Source of the DNA: Cranoglanis bouderius
Lineage: Eukaryota > Chordata > Actinopteri > Siluriformes > Cranoglanididae
Length of the DNA: 64,000 nt
Assembly (NCBI GenBank): GCA_023630585.1
Contig: CM042540.1
Location: 14,056,574 to 14,120,573 of the forward strand
Direction of reading: 5' to 3'
The position numbers and the translations under genes were made by a program. Shown here piece by piece: positions 54,394 through 64,000 of this stretch. How positions within the stretch are numbered: the stretch's first letter is position 1; every line of letters starts with the position of its first letter. The notes under the pieces are model-generated. The model saw only the letters and a list, made by a program, of their open reading frames with translations, did no database searches and had not been told where the DNA came from.

Positions 54394-55989
54394 CAACCCC
54401 AATTCCAAAAAAGTTGGGATGTTGTGTAAAATGTAAATAAAAACAGAATGCAATGATTTGCAAATCTCATAAACCCATATGTAGACCCACAATAGAACAT
54501 AGAAAACATATCAAATGTTTAAACTGAGGAAATGTACCATTTTAAAGAAAAAATATGGTAATTGTGAATTTGATGGCAGCAACCCATCTCAAAAAAGTTG
54601 GGACAGGGCCATGTTTACCATTGTTTAGCATACCCTCTTATTTAACAACAGTCCGTATACGTCTGGGAACTGAGGAGACCAGTTGCTGGAATTTTGGGAG
54701 AGGAATGTTGTCCCATTCGTGTCTGATAAAGGATTCTATCTGCTCAACAGTCCTGGGTCTTCTTTGTCGTATTTTTTGTTTCATGATGCGCCAAATGTTT
54801 TCAGTTGGTGAAAGGTCTGGACTGCAGGCAGGCCAGTTCAGCACCCGGACTCTTCTACTACATAGCCATGTTGTTGCAGTAGATGCTGTATGTGGTTTAG
54901 CATAGTCTTGCTGAAATATGCAAGGCCTTCCCTGAAAAAGACATCGTCTGGATGCAAGCATATGTTGCTCTAAAACCTGTATATACCTTTCAGCATTGAT
55001 GGGGCCTTTCCAGATGTGCAAGCTGCCCATTCCATAGGCATGAATGCACCCCCATACCATCGGAGATGCAGGCTTTTGAACTGAGCGCTGATAAAAAGCC
55101 AGATGGTCGCTCTCCTCTTTATTCCAGAGGACGTGGCGTTCCTGGTTTCCAAAAAGAATTTAAAATTTCTATTTGTCTGACCACAGAACAGTTTTCCACT
55201 TTTCCTCAGTCCATTTTAAATGAGCTTTGGCCCAGAGAAGACGGCGACGTTTCTGGATCACGTTCACATATGGCTTCTTCTTTGCATGATAGAGCTCTAA
55301 CCAGCATTTGTGGATGGCACGGTGAACTGTGTTCACAGATAATGAGTTCTGGAGGTGTTTCTGAGCCCATGCAGTGATTTCCTAACAGAATCATGCCTGT
55401 TTTTAATGCAGTGCCGCCTGAGGGCCTGAAGATCACGGGCATGCAGTATTGATTTTCGCCCTTGTCCCTTGTGCACAGAGATTTCTCCAGATTCTCAGAA
55501 TCTTTTGATGATATTATGTACTGTAGATGATGAGATATTCAAAGTCTTCGCAATTTTACGTTGAGGAATACTATTCTGAAATTGGTCCACAATTTGTAGA
55601 TGCAGTTTTTTGCAGATTGGTGAACCTCTGCCCAAAATTACTTCTGAGAGACTCTGCCTCTCTAAGATACTCTTTTTATACCCAGTCATGTTACTGACCT
55701 GTTGCCAATTAACCTAATTAGTTGCAAAATGTTCTTCCAGCTGTTTCTTTTTGGTAACACTTACTTTTCCAGCCTTTTGTTGCCCCGTCCCAACTTTTTT
55801 GAGATGTGTTGCGGCCATCAAATTCAAAATTACCTTATTTTTTTCTTAAAATGGTACATTTCCTCAGTTTAAACATTTGATATGTTTTCTATGTTCTATT
55901 GTGAATAACATATGGGTTTATGAGATTTGCAAATCATTGCATTTATTTATATTTTACACAGCATCCCAACTTTTTTGGAATTGGGGTTG
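54394..55989 (-). mobile_element. Tc1-like transposon, fourth family, near full length but mutated
   Basis: TA flanks (54392-54393, 55990-55991) and long inverted ends starting CAACCCCAATTCCAAAAAAG. The - strand transposase is broken. One frame (55689-55495) holds the N-terminal helix-turn-helix (FQNSIPQRKIAKTLNISSST). Another (55060-54638) holds MVWGCIHAYGMGSLHIW, the second Asp (IFQQDYAKPHTA) and a Glu (PDLSPTENIW). Confidence 0.92.
54638..55689 (-). pseudogene. Tc1-like transposase pseudogene
   Basis: The N-terminal DNA-binding part and the catalytic part are in different frames, with stops and frameshifts between, including around the first catalytic Asp. The element can no longer make its own transposase. 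Confidence 0.88.
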
Positions 55990-56299
55990 TACACTGGTAA
56001 CATAGTTACTAGGGTACAAGGTAGACCCATTTCTGAAAGGGCTGATACAGATCTACAGTTTAATTTACAATTCATTTTGACTGAAGAATTTATATAAACA
56101 TAGGTTTCACATAAAAGTCTACTGACTGCCCCAGTAACTGCCCTTAGACTTCCATTATAAGAGAGTTTTGACTAAATGTCTTCCATTCTTACCTCAATAA
56201 AGGAAGTGTTCATATCATGTCCATGGAACATATGTTACAAACGAGGTAGAAAAAGATTAGGATAAAAATGCTGGAGTATTTCTTTAAGGTCTGCTGACA

Positions 56300-56540
56300 T
56301 GGATAGGGTGACCAGAAGGTCGTGAGTTCAAATTCCAGCACTGCCAAGCTGCCCAGGTGACGCAGCAAAAAAATGGCTGCCCACTGCTCCGGGTGTGTTC
56401 ACGGTTTGTAGTGTGTGTGTTCACTACTCACAACTCCTAATGTGTGTGCACTAACTTGGATGGGTTAAATGCAGAGGACAAACTCCGAGTATGGGTTACC
56501 ATATATTGGCCTTCACATGTCACTTTCACTTTAAGTGAAA
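56300..56540 (+). repeat. SINE-like dispersed repeat
   Basis: GTGACCAGAAGGTCGTGAGT and TCAAATTCCAGCACTGCCAA resemble a tRNA-type B-box head. The body GTGTGTGCACTAACTTGGAT, GGGTTAAATGCAGAGGACAA and CATGTCACTTTCACTTTA is common in teleosts. Confidence 0.65.
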
Positions 56541-56680
56541 ACAAGCTACGTATTTTACCTCATGTTTTTATGGAAAGACAATCTTTTCCACAAAGAAAAG
56601 AAAAGAAAAGATGTGATTGACTGAGGCAGTGCCAGCATTTATATTTTTGTGGAAGTCACTGGGGTCTTCTCCTTTTTTTA
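56538..56680 (+). repeat. first copy of a ~140-bp direct duplication
   Basis: AAACAAGCTACGTATTTTAC through AAAGAAAAGAAAAGAAAAGA to GTCACTGGGG. It recurs at 57165-57307. Confidence 0.93.
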
Positions 56681-56682
56681 AG

Positions 56683-56990
56683 TGGGTAGTGCTGCCTTCT
56701 CATAGGGTCTCTGCAGGGTCTCTGGTTTGATCCTGAGCTCTAGTGTGGAGTTTCAGATGCTCTTCTTGTGTCTGGTTTCCCTGGTTTCCTCCTAAAACAT
56801 GGCAGTAGATGGATTGGTAGTAGGCTGATTGCTGCTGCTTGTGTGTATGTGCATGGTGCTCTGTGATGGACTGGCATGCCTTGCAGAGTGTATACACACC
56901 TTACGACTAGGGTTCCCGGAATAGGCTCTGGATCCACCGCAACCTTGACCAGAATAAAGTCATTTCTGAAGATGAATGAATGAATGATTT
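56683..56990 (-). repeat. dispersed teleost repeat, second family, inverted copy
   Basis: GGGTAGTGCTGCCTTCTCAT, TTTGATCCTGAGCTCTAGTG, GGATTGGTAGTAGGCTGATT and GACCAGAATAAAGTCATTTC are the reverse complement of the family at 51965-52315. Confidence 0.7.
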
Positions 56991-57164
56991 ACTTGCATAA
57001 ACACATGGAATATAAAAGTGTTTGTCTTGGAGAATTTAGTTTTGAAATAGCGTGAGTCCACTTCGCAGAGACGAACGGAGTTATAGACTAAACACTGGCC
57101 TGTAATAATTGTTGGCAAACGTTCATCATTAATGACTGATGGACGTGTGGATTATTCAGGCGGC

Positions 57165-57307
57165 AAAACAAGCTACGTATTTTACCTCATGTTTGTATGG
57201 AAAGACAATCTTTTCCACAAAGAAAAGAAAAGAAAAGATGTGATTGACTGAGGAAGTGCCAGCATTTGTATTTTAGTGGAAGTCACTGGGGTTCTTCTCC
57301 TTTTTTT
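57165..57307 (+). repeat. second copy of the ~140-bp direct duplication
   Basis: Near-identical to 56538-56680, with four or five differences by eye. It then runs into a T-run at 57301. Confidence 0.93.
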
Positions 57308-57597
57308 TTTTTTTTTTACCCACAATCTGTGCATGTGAAAAATGGTCCATTAGCACAAGAGATTCTCATTACTGTGTAACTCTCGGCATGTTGAGGAGTA
57401 TGAGGTCAGAGGAGTGACACGAGCATTTTTTCCAGGAAACGAGCAGGAGAGCAAATTGGATTGAGGATCACCACACTGAGCGCTCTGTCTAACGGGCCTC
57501 TCCTCATTTGTAATTCAGTTAGCCAGCACTAACGTAACTGCATGACTCGAGGACTCTTTTGTGACCAGCAGCAACACGAGTGCCTGATCAGCTGGTC

Positions 57598-57599
<2 letters not shown>

Positions 57600-57658
<59 letters not shown>
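57600..57658 (+). repeat. (GT)n microsatellite
   Basis: Uninterrupted GT units. Confidence 0.97.
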
Positions 57659-57659
<1 letters not shown>

Positions 57660-58904
57660 CCAGTGTGAGAGGGGAAGAAGAAAACCCCTTATGAACAGTT
57701 TCTGACTCTGCATGGAATATCCATTATTATGAGAAACATGAAAAGAATCTATTTCATTTCAAAAACCAAACACCATTTGTTTCCATATTTTGTATATTTT
57801 GGTCACCAGCACTATTCGAAACAAAATATTGCACTTTCCAGATAATTCGAGATTTTTTATTTTTTTTACATGGTTCTGTTTTGCATATTTAGGTCGACTT
57901 ACTGTTTTGGGATTTCATTCTGACCTGCCTCGTTTCCTGAGCTGTGATACCTTGGCAACGCATTGTCGGTTGCCAGGTATTTCAGTATTGCAGTGACGGT
58001 TTTCTGTTGGAGCCATTTATAATGAGATGAGCCGTGTAAATAGGACCATACGCCAGAGGCATGAGAGCTTCCCATCCACCTTTCTTCAAAGCAGACGTTC
58101 ATAGAGCTTCTTCATATTGACTTACCAAAAGTAGGCCAACGTGCTTTGCTATGACAACCCCCAGCCCCACCCCACCCCCCAACTCCTCATTGGGCGAGAT
58201 AATCTATCAAAGTGTAAACAAAGGAAATCAGTAGAGGCTTGAGGAGTTGCTATTGTCCCCTCTAAGCCTTCCCGTTTCGTGGTTAATAGACTTTTCTTCC
58301 ATCGCAACCTTTCCTTGTTATGGCACGTTTTATTGTTGTGGGTGAATTGCTTATATTTGTTTAGGACATTTGACACGTGTTGTGGTAGCGAATGTGGTTG
58401 GAGACTTTAATGGCTCTTACATCATATCGAAGAGCTCCCATAGTCATTCCTGAGAGTGATTTTCAGAGTAAAAGTGTTGATTTAGGATAAAGTGTTGCAT
58501 TTTAATACATGCGGTGATATAGAGGGGGCTAATTCTGTAATTGTATTCTTTCCCTGATGTCCTTTCAATATGGTCTTCAATATGACAATATCGATATTGC
58601 AGTTTATGTCACAAAATGGAGTTTTATCATCTTACTTCTACTAACCAAGCTCAAGTAGCTCAAGATCTGACTTTTTTTGTTTTGTTTTATCCACATTCTG
58701 TTTTTGTATGTTAAATTAAATAGAAAACTGTTCACTTGGCGCATTGCTAGCAAATCTCATAAAAACTATTGAATTAGAAATATATTGTAACACACAGTAT
58801 GTACTGCAAAAATATCTTCAAGGATCATGTTAGATTTATGCCATACAGGATCACCCACTCCTAACATGAAGTCATTTGATAGCACTGGTAGATTGGTGAA
58901 ACAT

Positions 58905-59065
58905 TTCATTTGGCTGATATTTTTATCCAAAGTGTCTTACAGTTGAGACAGGATACAATCCAAGCACTTTGAGGGTTAATGTTTTTGCTCAAGGGCCCAA
59001 CAGGAACCCTGTAAGTCATAACTCACAACTTTTTAATCACTAGTTCAGAACTCTTGAGCCACCAC
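58905..59065 (+). repeat. SINE-like dispersed repeat
   Basis: CATTTGGCTGATATTTTTAT, CCAAAGTGTCTTACAGTTGA and TTGCTCAAGGGCCCAACAGG, ending GAGCCACCACTGC. This is a widespread teleost short repeat. Confidence 0.65.
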
Positions 59066-60445
59066 TGCTTCTAAAAAAAGAGTGTCTTGCTCAGAGAAAG
59101 TTTCTGTCCCAGGACTGCAAACCTGTAGAGGACAAAAGGAACAGGAGGTACATGGCAGGAAGTGGTGAAACACAGTGGGTCTGCTGCAGGTGCAAATCTA
59201 GGAGCAGATCATTTCTGTATTAGAGTGAATTTTATACAGCTGGAGGTAGGAACTGCACAATTCTGACTGAGATACCATTGACTTATATTATGTGTGCAGT
59301 TGTTTCTTGTGATTTAAATGATTTATCCAACCACAATAACCCTTGTGATTATTCATGTGCTTATAACGTGGCTGAAATTACTCCATTGGACTGTGTATTT
59401 TAATTATCCTGATGTGACTATAGGCCGGGATTTTCCCCTTATAACACAAGCATTATCTTGTATTACATGCTATAAAAGGACAGGACAACCCGTGTGCATG
59501 TAACAGGCAGTGTAGTCTGAAATTCTGTAGGTTTGTTTTTACATTGATATTTCACGTCAGTGATGATATACTGTACATCCAGTTTGCTCTGAACTTTAGG
59601 TTATTTATGAAACATGGTGGCATAAGTGCCATTCAGCTTTGGGTTATTTATGTGCTTTTCATGGATTATTTCACTGAGTTTGGTAATCATACTCATTTTA
59701 AACACTTTAAGTGCTTAATCCAGGCTTAAAACTGAGTGTGCGTTTCTGTTTCTGAAGAACTTCCTTGCTTGTCAGCACAAAATGAACTTTCATTTCTCCA
59801 AGGCCATAAAGCACGTCATTTCTGCTCAATGGATGCAAGTGTTGGAAATAGAGAAGCTGAATATATCATTAATCATTTTTACAGTCAGATGAAGTTCTAT
59901 GTAACTGAGACTTCCATGGCATTCTGACTGAGCACCGATGCCATGATACTATGAAAAATATATTTCTCTTAGGAACTGTGACTTAAAAGATGGGAAAAGT
60001 TCTAAGGAAGCAAAAAGGTCAAACTCTGATGACACGGCTGCTCTGAAGTGCCAAGTTGTCATCAAGCTGCTGCACGTGTCATAGCAAGTCATATGAGTGG
60101 TCATGAGGGGTCGTGATAGACCATGGAAGTGGCAATATAAGTTAACATAATGACTAGCTTTTCCATTTCAGAGTTGGCAACGACACCAACTCGGGGCCCA
60201 AGCAACAGCAGCAGTGCAACAGTTGCACAAAGCGGGTTGTACAAAATGCAGCATTAGAGTTTAAAGTGTACTCTCCTTGTCAAGAAGAAATGTAAATGCT
60301 ACATTTTTTTAATCTTTTGTTTTCTTACCTGACTTTACCTCCTGTAAGTGCTGCAAGCTATACTTAGGGTGTTAGACTGTTAGAAACCTGCTGCGTTAGT
60401 GATGGGGTAATGACAGGTCTGGGCTGTCTCTCAGTCTGCTGCTAA

Positions 60446-60446
<1 letters not shown>

Positions 60447-60490
<44 letters not shown>

Positions 60491-60533
60491 CACACACATA
60501 CACATATACACACATACACCTACACACATAGAC
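60447..60533 (+). repeat. (CA)n microsatellite, partly imperfect
   Basis: CA units, then CATA/CACA mixtures. Confidence 0.95.
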
Positions 60534-61217
60534 ACGCAAGTACATCTGTCAACAGATGGCTCCCCAACCAGACATGACCTAACACGAGCTCAGTGCTGCT
60601 TTACCACGGACTGTGTGAACCGGCCTTAGTGTCCCTGTTACTCTTTGTCTCCCTGGGGAAGTTCTTCAGAAGGACCTAGTTTTAGGGGGATTTTTTACTT
60701 CTGCCAGGCTTGAATACATGTCTCACCACCACCTCACAGTTTGACTGTAACCTCTCTCACGAGGGCGTGAAACCTGCTTTGAAGACTTCTCCTGTAATTG
60801 CATGCTTTCTTTTTTCTCCATCTACTCCGACGCCTAAACATCAAGTGTAGTGAAGTGCCCCCGCCCCCTTCATCTAATTCAGTTCCTCCACAGAAAAGAA
60901 GCTCTAATGTGGCCTTGGCTGCTGACTCAAAACCAGCTCCTGCTCCTCTTCGTTTCATATTCTCTCTGGGGAGGTTTTTTCCCCCCAAACAGGCCAATGT
61001 GGCGTTTGAGATCTTTTGAAGAAGTGAGCGATTAACTTGGCCAAGTCTAGTCTGCAGGCTTCTTTAGACCCTGAAGAAACAGACAGACAGACATAGAGAG
61101 AGAGAACAGTATTGCCTTTCAGCCTCATTGGACTGAGAGAAAGAGGATAACTGCACACTATGTCCTTGGCATGGACAGTCCCAATCCCCTGACCTCCAGC
61201 TGCTCGTGGAGAATATA

Positions 61218-61763
61218 CAGTACTTTGCAAAAGTTTTAGGCACCCTATTTTTTTTTAGTACAAACTTTGTTATAGATTTTTTTATTTTATGACTTCTACA
61301 TTATCAAGTCAGTACAAAAAACATTTTAGATTCCCAAACATTAGTTTTCTAGCACAAAATTAAATGTTACAGTAAAATGTTTGAATGTCATTAAAGAAAG
61401 CAGCATATTACGTAAGAGACACTTTTCAGACAAAAAACTCAATGAAGGCTGCTGGGTTTTGCTGCAAAAATAAGAAGCAAGTGCGAAAGTCAAAGTCTCC
61501 AGAAGAACTGTGGCTGGTTCTGCAAGATGCTCAATAAAACTTACCAGCTAATTTCCGTATAAAACTGCACAAATTGTACTGGATACTATTTTTATTTTAA
61601 TTTTCATTTTTTTGTCACACCAAATATTGACATTGTTTAATTTACTACTGTTTACTGCTCTTTACTGTGTTATTTAAATTTAGAAACATTTAATGTCATT
61701 ATTTTGAAGGCATCTTTGCTCTACAGCATTTCTTTGCATGTGCCTAAAACTTTTGCACAGTAC
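61218..61763. mobile_element. non-autonomous TA-flanked transposon (MITE-like), copy 2
   Basis: Near-identical to 2005-2548 in the same orientation. The left end CAGTACTTTGCAAAAGTTTT follows TA. The right end AAACTTTTGCACAGTAC lacks its last bases. Confidence 0.8.
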
Positions 61764-61784
61764 GTTCCCACACAAGTGCGTACA

Positions 61785-61832
61785 CTCACACACACACACA
61801 CTCACACACACACACACTCACACACTCACACT
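61785..61832 (+). repeat. (CA)n-type microsatellite
   Basis: CACACA tracts broken by CTCA, next to the right end of the MITE-like element. Confidence 0.9.
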
Positions 61833-62044
61833 TCTAAAGCATTATATGCATGCCTCACTGCCACAGATGTCATGCAACATTTCTTTGCCCTTAATTTTAA
61901 CAGTGATTTATAGAGATTTATTTAATGATACAATTTAGCCTACAGAGTTATAATCAAACAATTGACATTTTAAATCAAAACAAATATTAACATCTGTCTT
62001 TCGGAGAGGACTAACTACATAATATAGAAGTCATTTTAAATCAG

Positions 62045-62160
62045 CACTTTTTATTTATTTTATTTATTTATTTATTTTACCCCAATTTCTCCTAATTTGG
62101 TCATTGCCAATTCCCACTTGCTAGCTAATTCTCCCTAATTGCACAACAGGTTCCAAAAAA
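62045..62160 (+). repeat. fragment of dispersed teleost repeat
   Basis: (TTTA)n followed by CCCCAATTTCTCCTAATTTG and TCATTGCCAATTCCCAC looks like a common teleost repeat start. Short and weak. Confidence 0.4.
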
Positions 62161-64000
62161 GGGAGTGTGAAAGCTAACACAAAAATCTGGTCTATTTTCG
62201 ATATTTGGAATGACGGACCAAAAAAAAGAGATAATAAAAGCTGGAAATTATACAAAAAAAGTTTTGAAGTGGTTCTATAATTTTCTAATCACTTATTTAG
62301 TGCCAGCGCCATGTTCTCAATGCTAGGGTTATTTTTGTGATTTCCATGCACACTTAGCAAAGGTTTAGTTACCTTTGTCCATATATTTATGGCCAATGAA
62401 AGTTTCCTGAGCACATTTTTTCAGCCTCACACGCCCCTCAGCCAACATGTTTTTTCTTTTTGATTTGTTTTATGTGCAGTGTGAAACCAACGAAACGAAC
62501 CAAAGGTATTAATTTATGCTCCAATTCAGACTCGGCAAACAGACTAATCAAATGAAAGGTATGAAAGCGCCCTTAGACTCCCAGCCACAGATAGCCGTGG
62601 CACCATTGGGATTCAAGCTCATGGTCTCTCGAAAACACTTTTCTGACCACTTTTTAAAAACCTTTATGTCCCTGGCTAGATTGAAATTAAACCTGTAATC
62701 AAAACAGATATTTTATTTTTCCATGTTTGTGACCCTGGTTATGATTTGTAACAGTCCTCCAAAAGGTCTCACACTTGCAAATTTATAACAGTTCACATGA
62801 CATATAAAAAAAGATAAAAAGGGTAATGTTAGCGCTATGGCTGCGGTTAGCACTGATACCTTTTCTTTCTTCATTCATCTGAAATCTGCCAAGACCAAAC
62901 CACATCCAATAGGGTCGTTCGAGTATACATGAGATCAGGCTGATTTGTCAGTATGGCTCACATAAATGAAACGTTGTTTGTCCTTTATCTTCAATTAAAT
63001 TTAGGTCAAATTTACTAAAATTATTTTTGATTATCTCACCATGCATTCATGGAAAAATTATATTAAATAATAATATTCACCAATAATATCATGTCACATT
63101 TCATCTCTCCATACTCTACCCTTAGCTATCAACATGTCTGTTTCACTCTGAAATGTACCATTAAATGAGAAAAACGTTATCCTTTTCATTTCGCATTGCA
63201 TTTAAAAAAAACACAGCTGTACACAATCTAACTGGCTGTTGGGCTGGACTGTGTCGTATACATAACAACATGTTATGTTTTCTCTCTACATATGAAAGGA
63301 AGGGCAGTGGAATGAGCCGTTCTGGACTGTACTCTTGTAGATCAGCTTTTCGTGAGGACTTGTGATGGACTCCAGGCCATTGTGTGCTCTTTCTTGCCAG
63401 CAAGTGTAAGCGCTGCTGGCACTGGAGCCAAAACAGAAGGCTGATGGGGTGGGAGCGCAGCAGACATCCCCCCTCCCAAAACGCCGGGACTTGGCGCTGA
63501 TTGCTGCGGGCTGGCATTCCAGTCCTTTTTACTCACACACATCTACACACTGACCTGCAACCACTGTTTCCTGAAAGACAGGAATTGAGGCCGGCTTCCT
63601 GTGACAGTCCTCTTTCATGTGGTCACTTCCTGGTGTTTGGCTGTTGCTACTGACCCCTGGCTTCATAAACAGTGACTCTGAGAGGCTCTTACAATTTTAT
63701 AACTGATTAAATCAGCTCAAAACTCTGTAGAACTGAGTATACTGTAATCCGGTATTAATAGTGCATTATGCCACCATAACGATTGTGTCCAAAACAATCC
63801 ATTAGCGTTTACAAAAAATAAAAAAATAATAATTCTATCCCTGCATGTACAATGTAGATAAGAAGAGTGTTATTTTATACTGCAGATGTAAATAAGCCTG
63901 CGTTATCTCTGTACAACATTGGCCTTTATCCATCAAAGTTCCCTCATTTAGCTGTTTAAATTGCACCTACAGTTTTAGTATTCATTCTTTTTTTTTCTTT

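Larger units (their letters stand above)
37518..64000 (+). other. foxo1: foxo1 intron 1 (5' part, to window end)
   Basis: No second forkhead exon (NSIRHNLS block) is present. The intron therefore runs at least 26.5 kb, in keeping with the long first intron of FOXO1 in other vertebrates. No other gene was recognised inside it. It holds microsatellites and mobile elements listed separately. Stretches at 37900-41000, 42600-45600, 46100-48400, 49500-51700, 52400-53800, 57700-60400 and 62200-64000 otherwise show nothing I can identify. Confidence 0.8.

Noticed and set aside
37518..64000. Search for foxo1 exon 2
   Set aside because: The forkhead recognition-helix block and the long exon-2 frame are absent, so the exon lies beyond the window.

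Overview
This window is nuclear DNA of a ray-finned fish. Genes are split by GT-AG introns. The spaces between exons are AT-rich and full of microsatellites, Tc1-like transposons, short teleost-type repeats and LINE relics. The repeat mix looks otophysan (catfish or relatives), but that is inference. No prokaryotic features were seen.

Four protein-coding genes can be read. (1) mtus2, + strand, 2817-5970: the last five coding exons of a microtubule-associated coiled-coil protein, with the 5' part left of the window. (2) stoml3, - strand, 17674-11248: a complete stomatin-family gene of seven coding exons. The phases agree and give 292 residues. (3) slc25a15, - strand, 32754-24481: a complete mitochondrial ornithine carrier of six coding exons, 303 residues, plus a probable non-coding first exon near 33374. 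(4) foxo1, + strand, 36936-37517: the first coding exon only, ending inside the forkhead domain. Positions 37518-64000 appear to lie within its first intron, since exon 2 is not in the window. Relatives of all four map to human chromosome 13q, which supports the names, in particular mtus2 over mtus1 and stoml3 over stom. mtus2 and stoml3 converge, stoml3 and slc25a15 are in tandem, and slc25a15 and foxo1 diverge across about 3.5 kb.

Transposons make up much of the rest. Three related Tc1-like copies (294-1805, 21748-23255, 27540-29123) carry about 200-bp inverted repeats, each with two short direct repeats, and are flanked by TA. The third encodes an intact DD34E transposase. The first two share one 75-bp deletion that removes the usual start codon and first helix. 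Other Tc1-family relics lie at 12795-14540 (rearranged, with another Tc1 nested at 13213-14342), 29693-30111 and 54394-55989. A ~545-bp non-autonomous element occurs twice, at 2005 and 61218. There are also a gypsy integrase tail (16200-16545), an L2-like LINE end (48490-49420), an older LINE relic (21180-21700), a foldback element (30966-31775), and several dispersed repeats.

The genes are ordinary vertebrate genes and do not form an operon-like system. The observations most worth following are the shared in-frame deletion and mosaic similarity among the Tc1 copies, the nested and inverted Tc1 structure in a stoml3 intron, a FOXO-type site and short upstream ORFs ahead of foxo1, and inverted repeats in the slc25a15 first coding intron. 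I saw no convincing new biological system.
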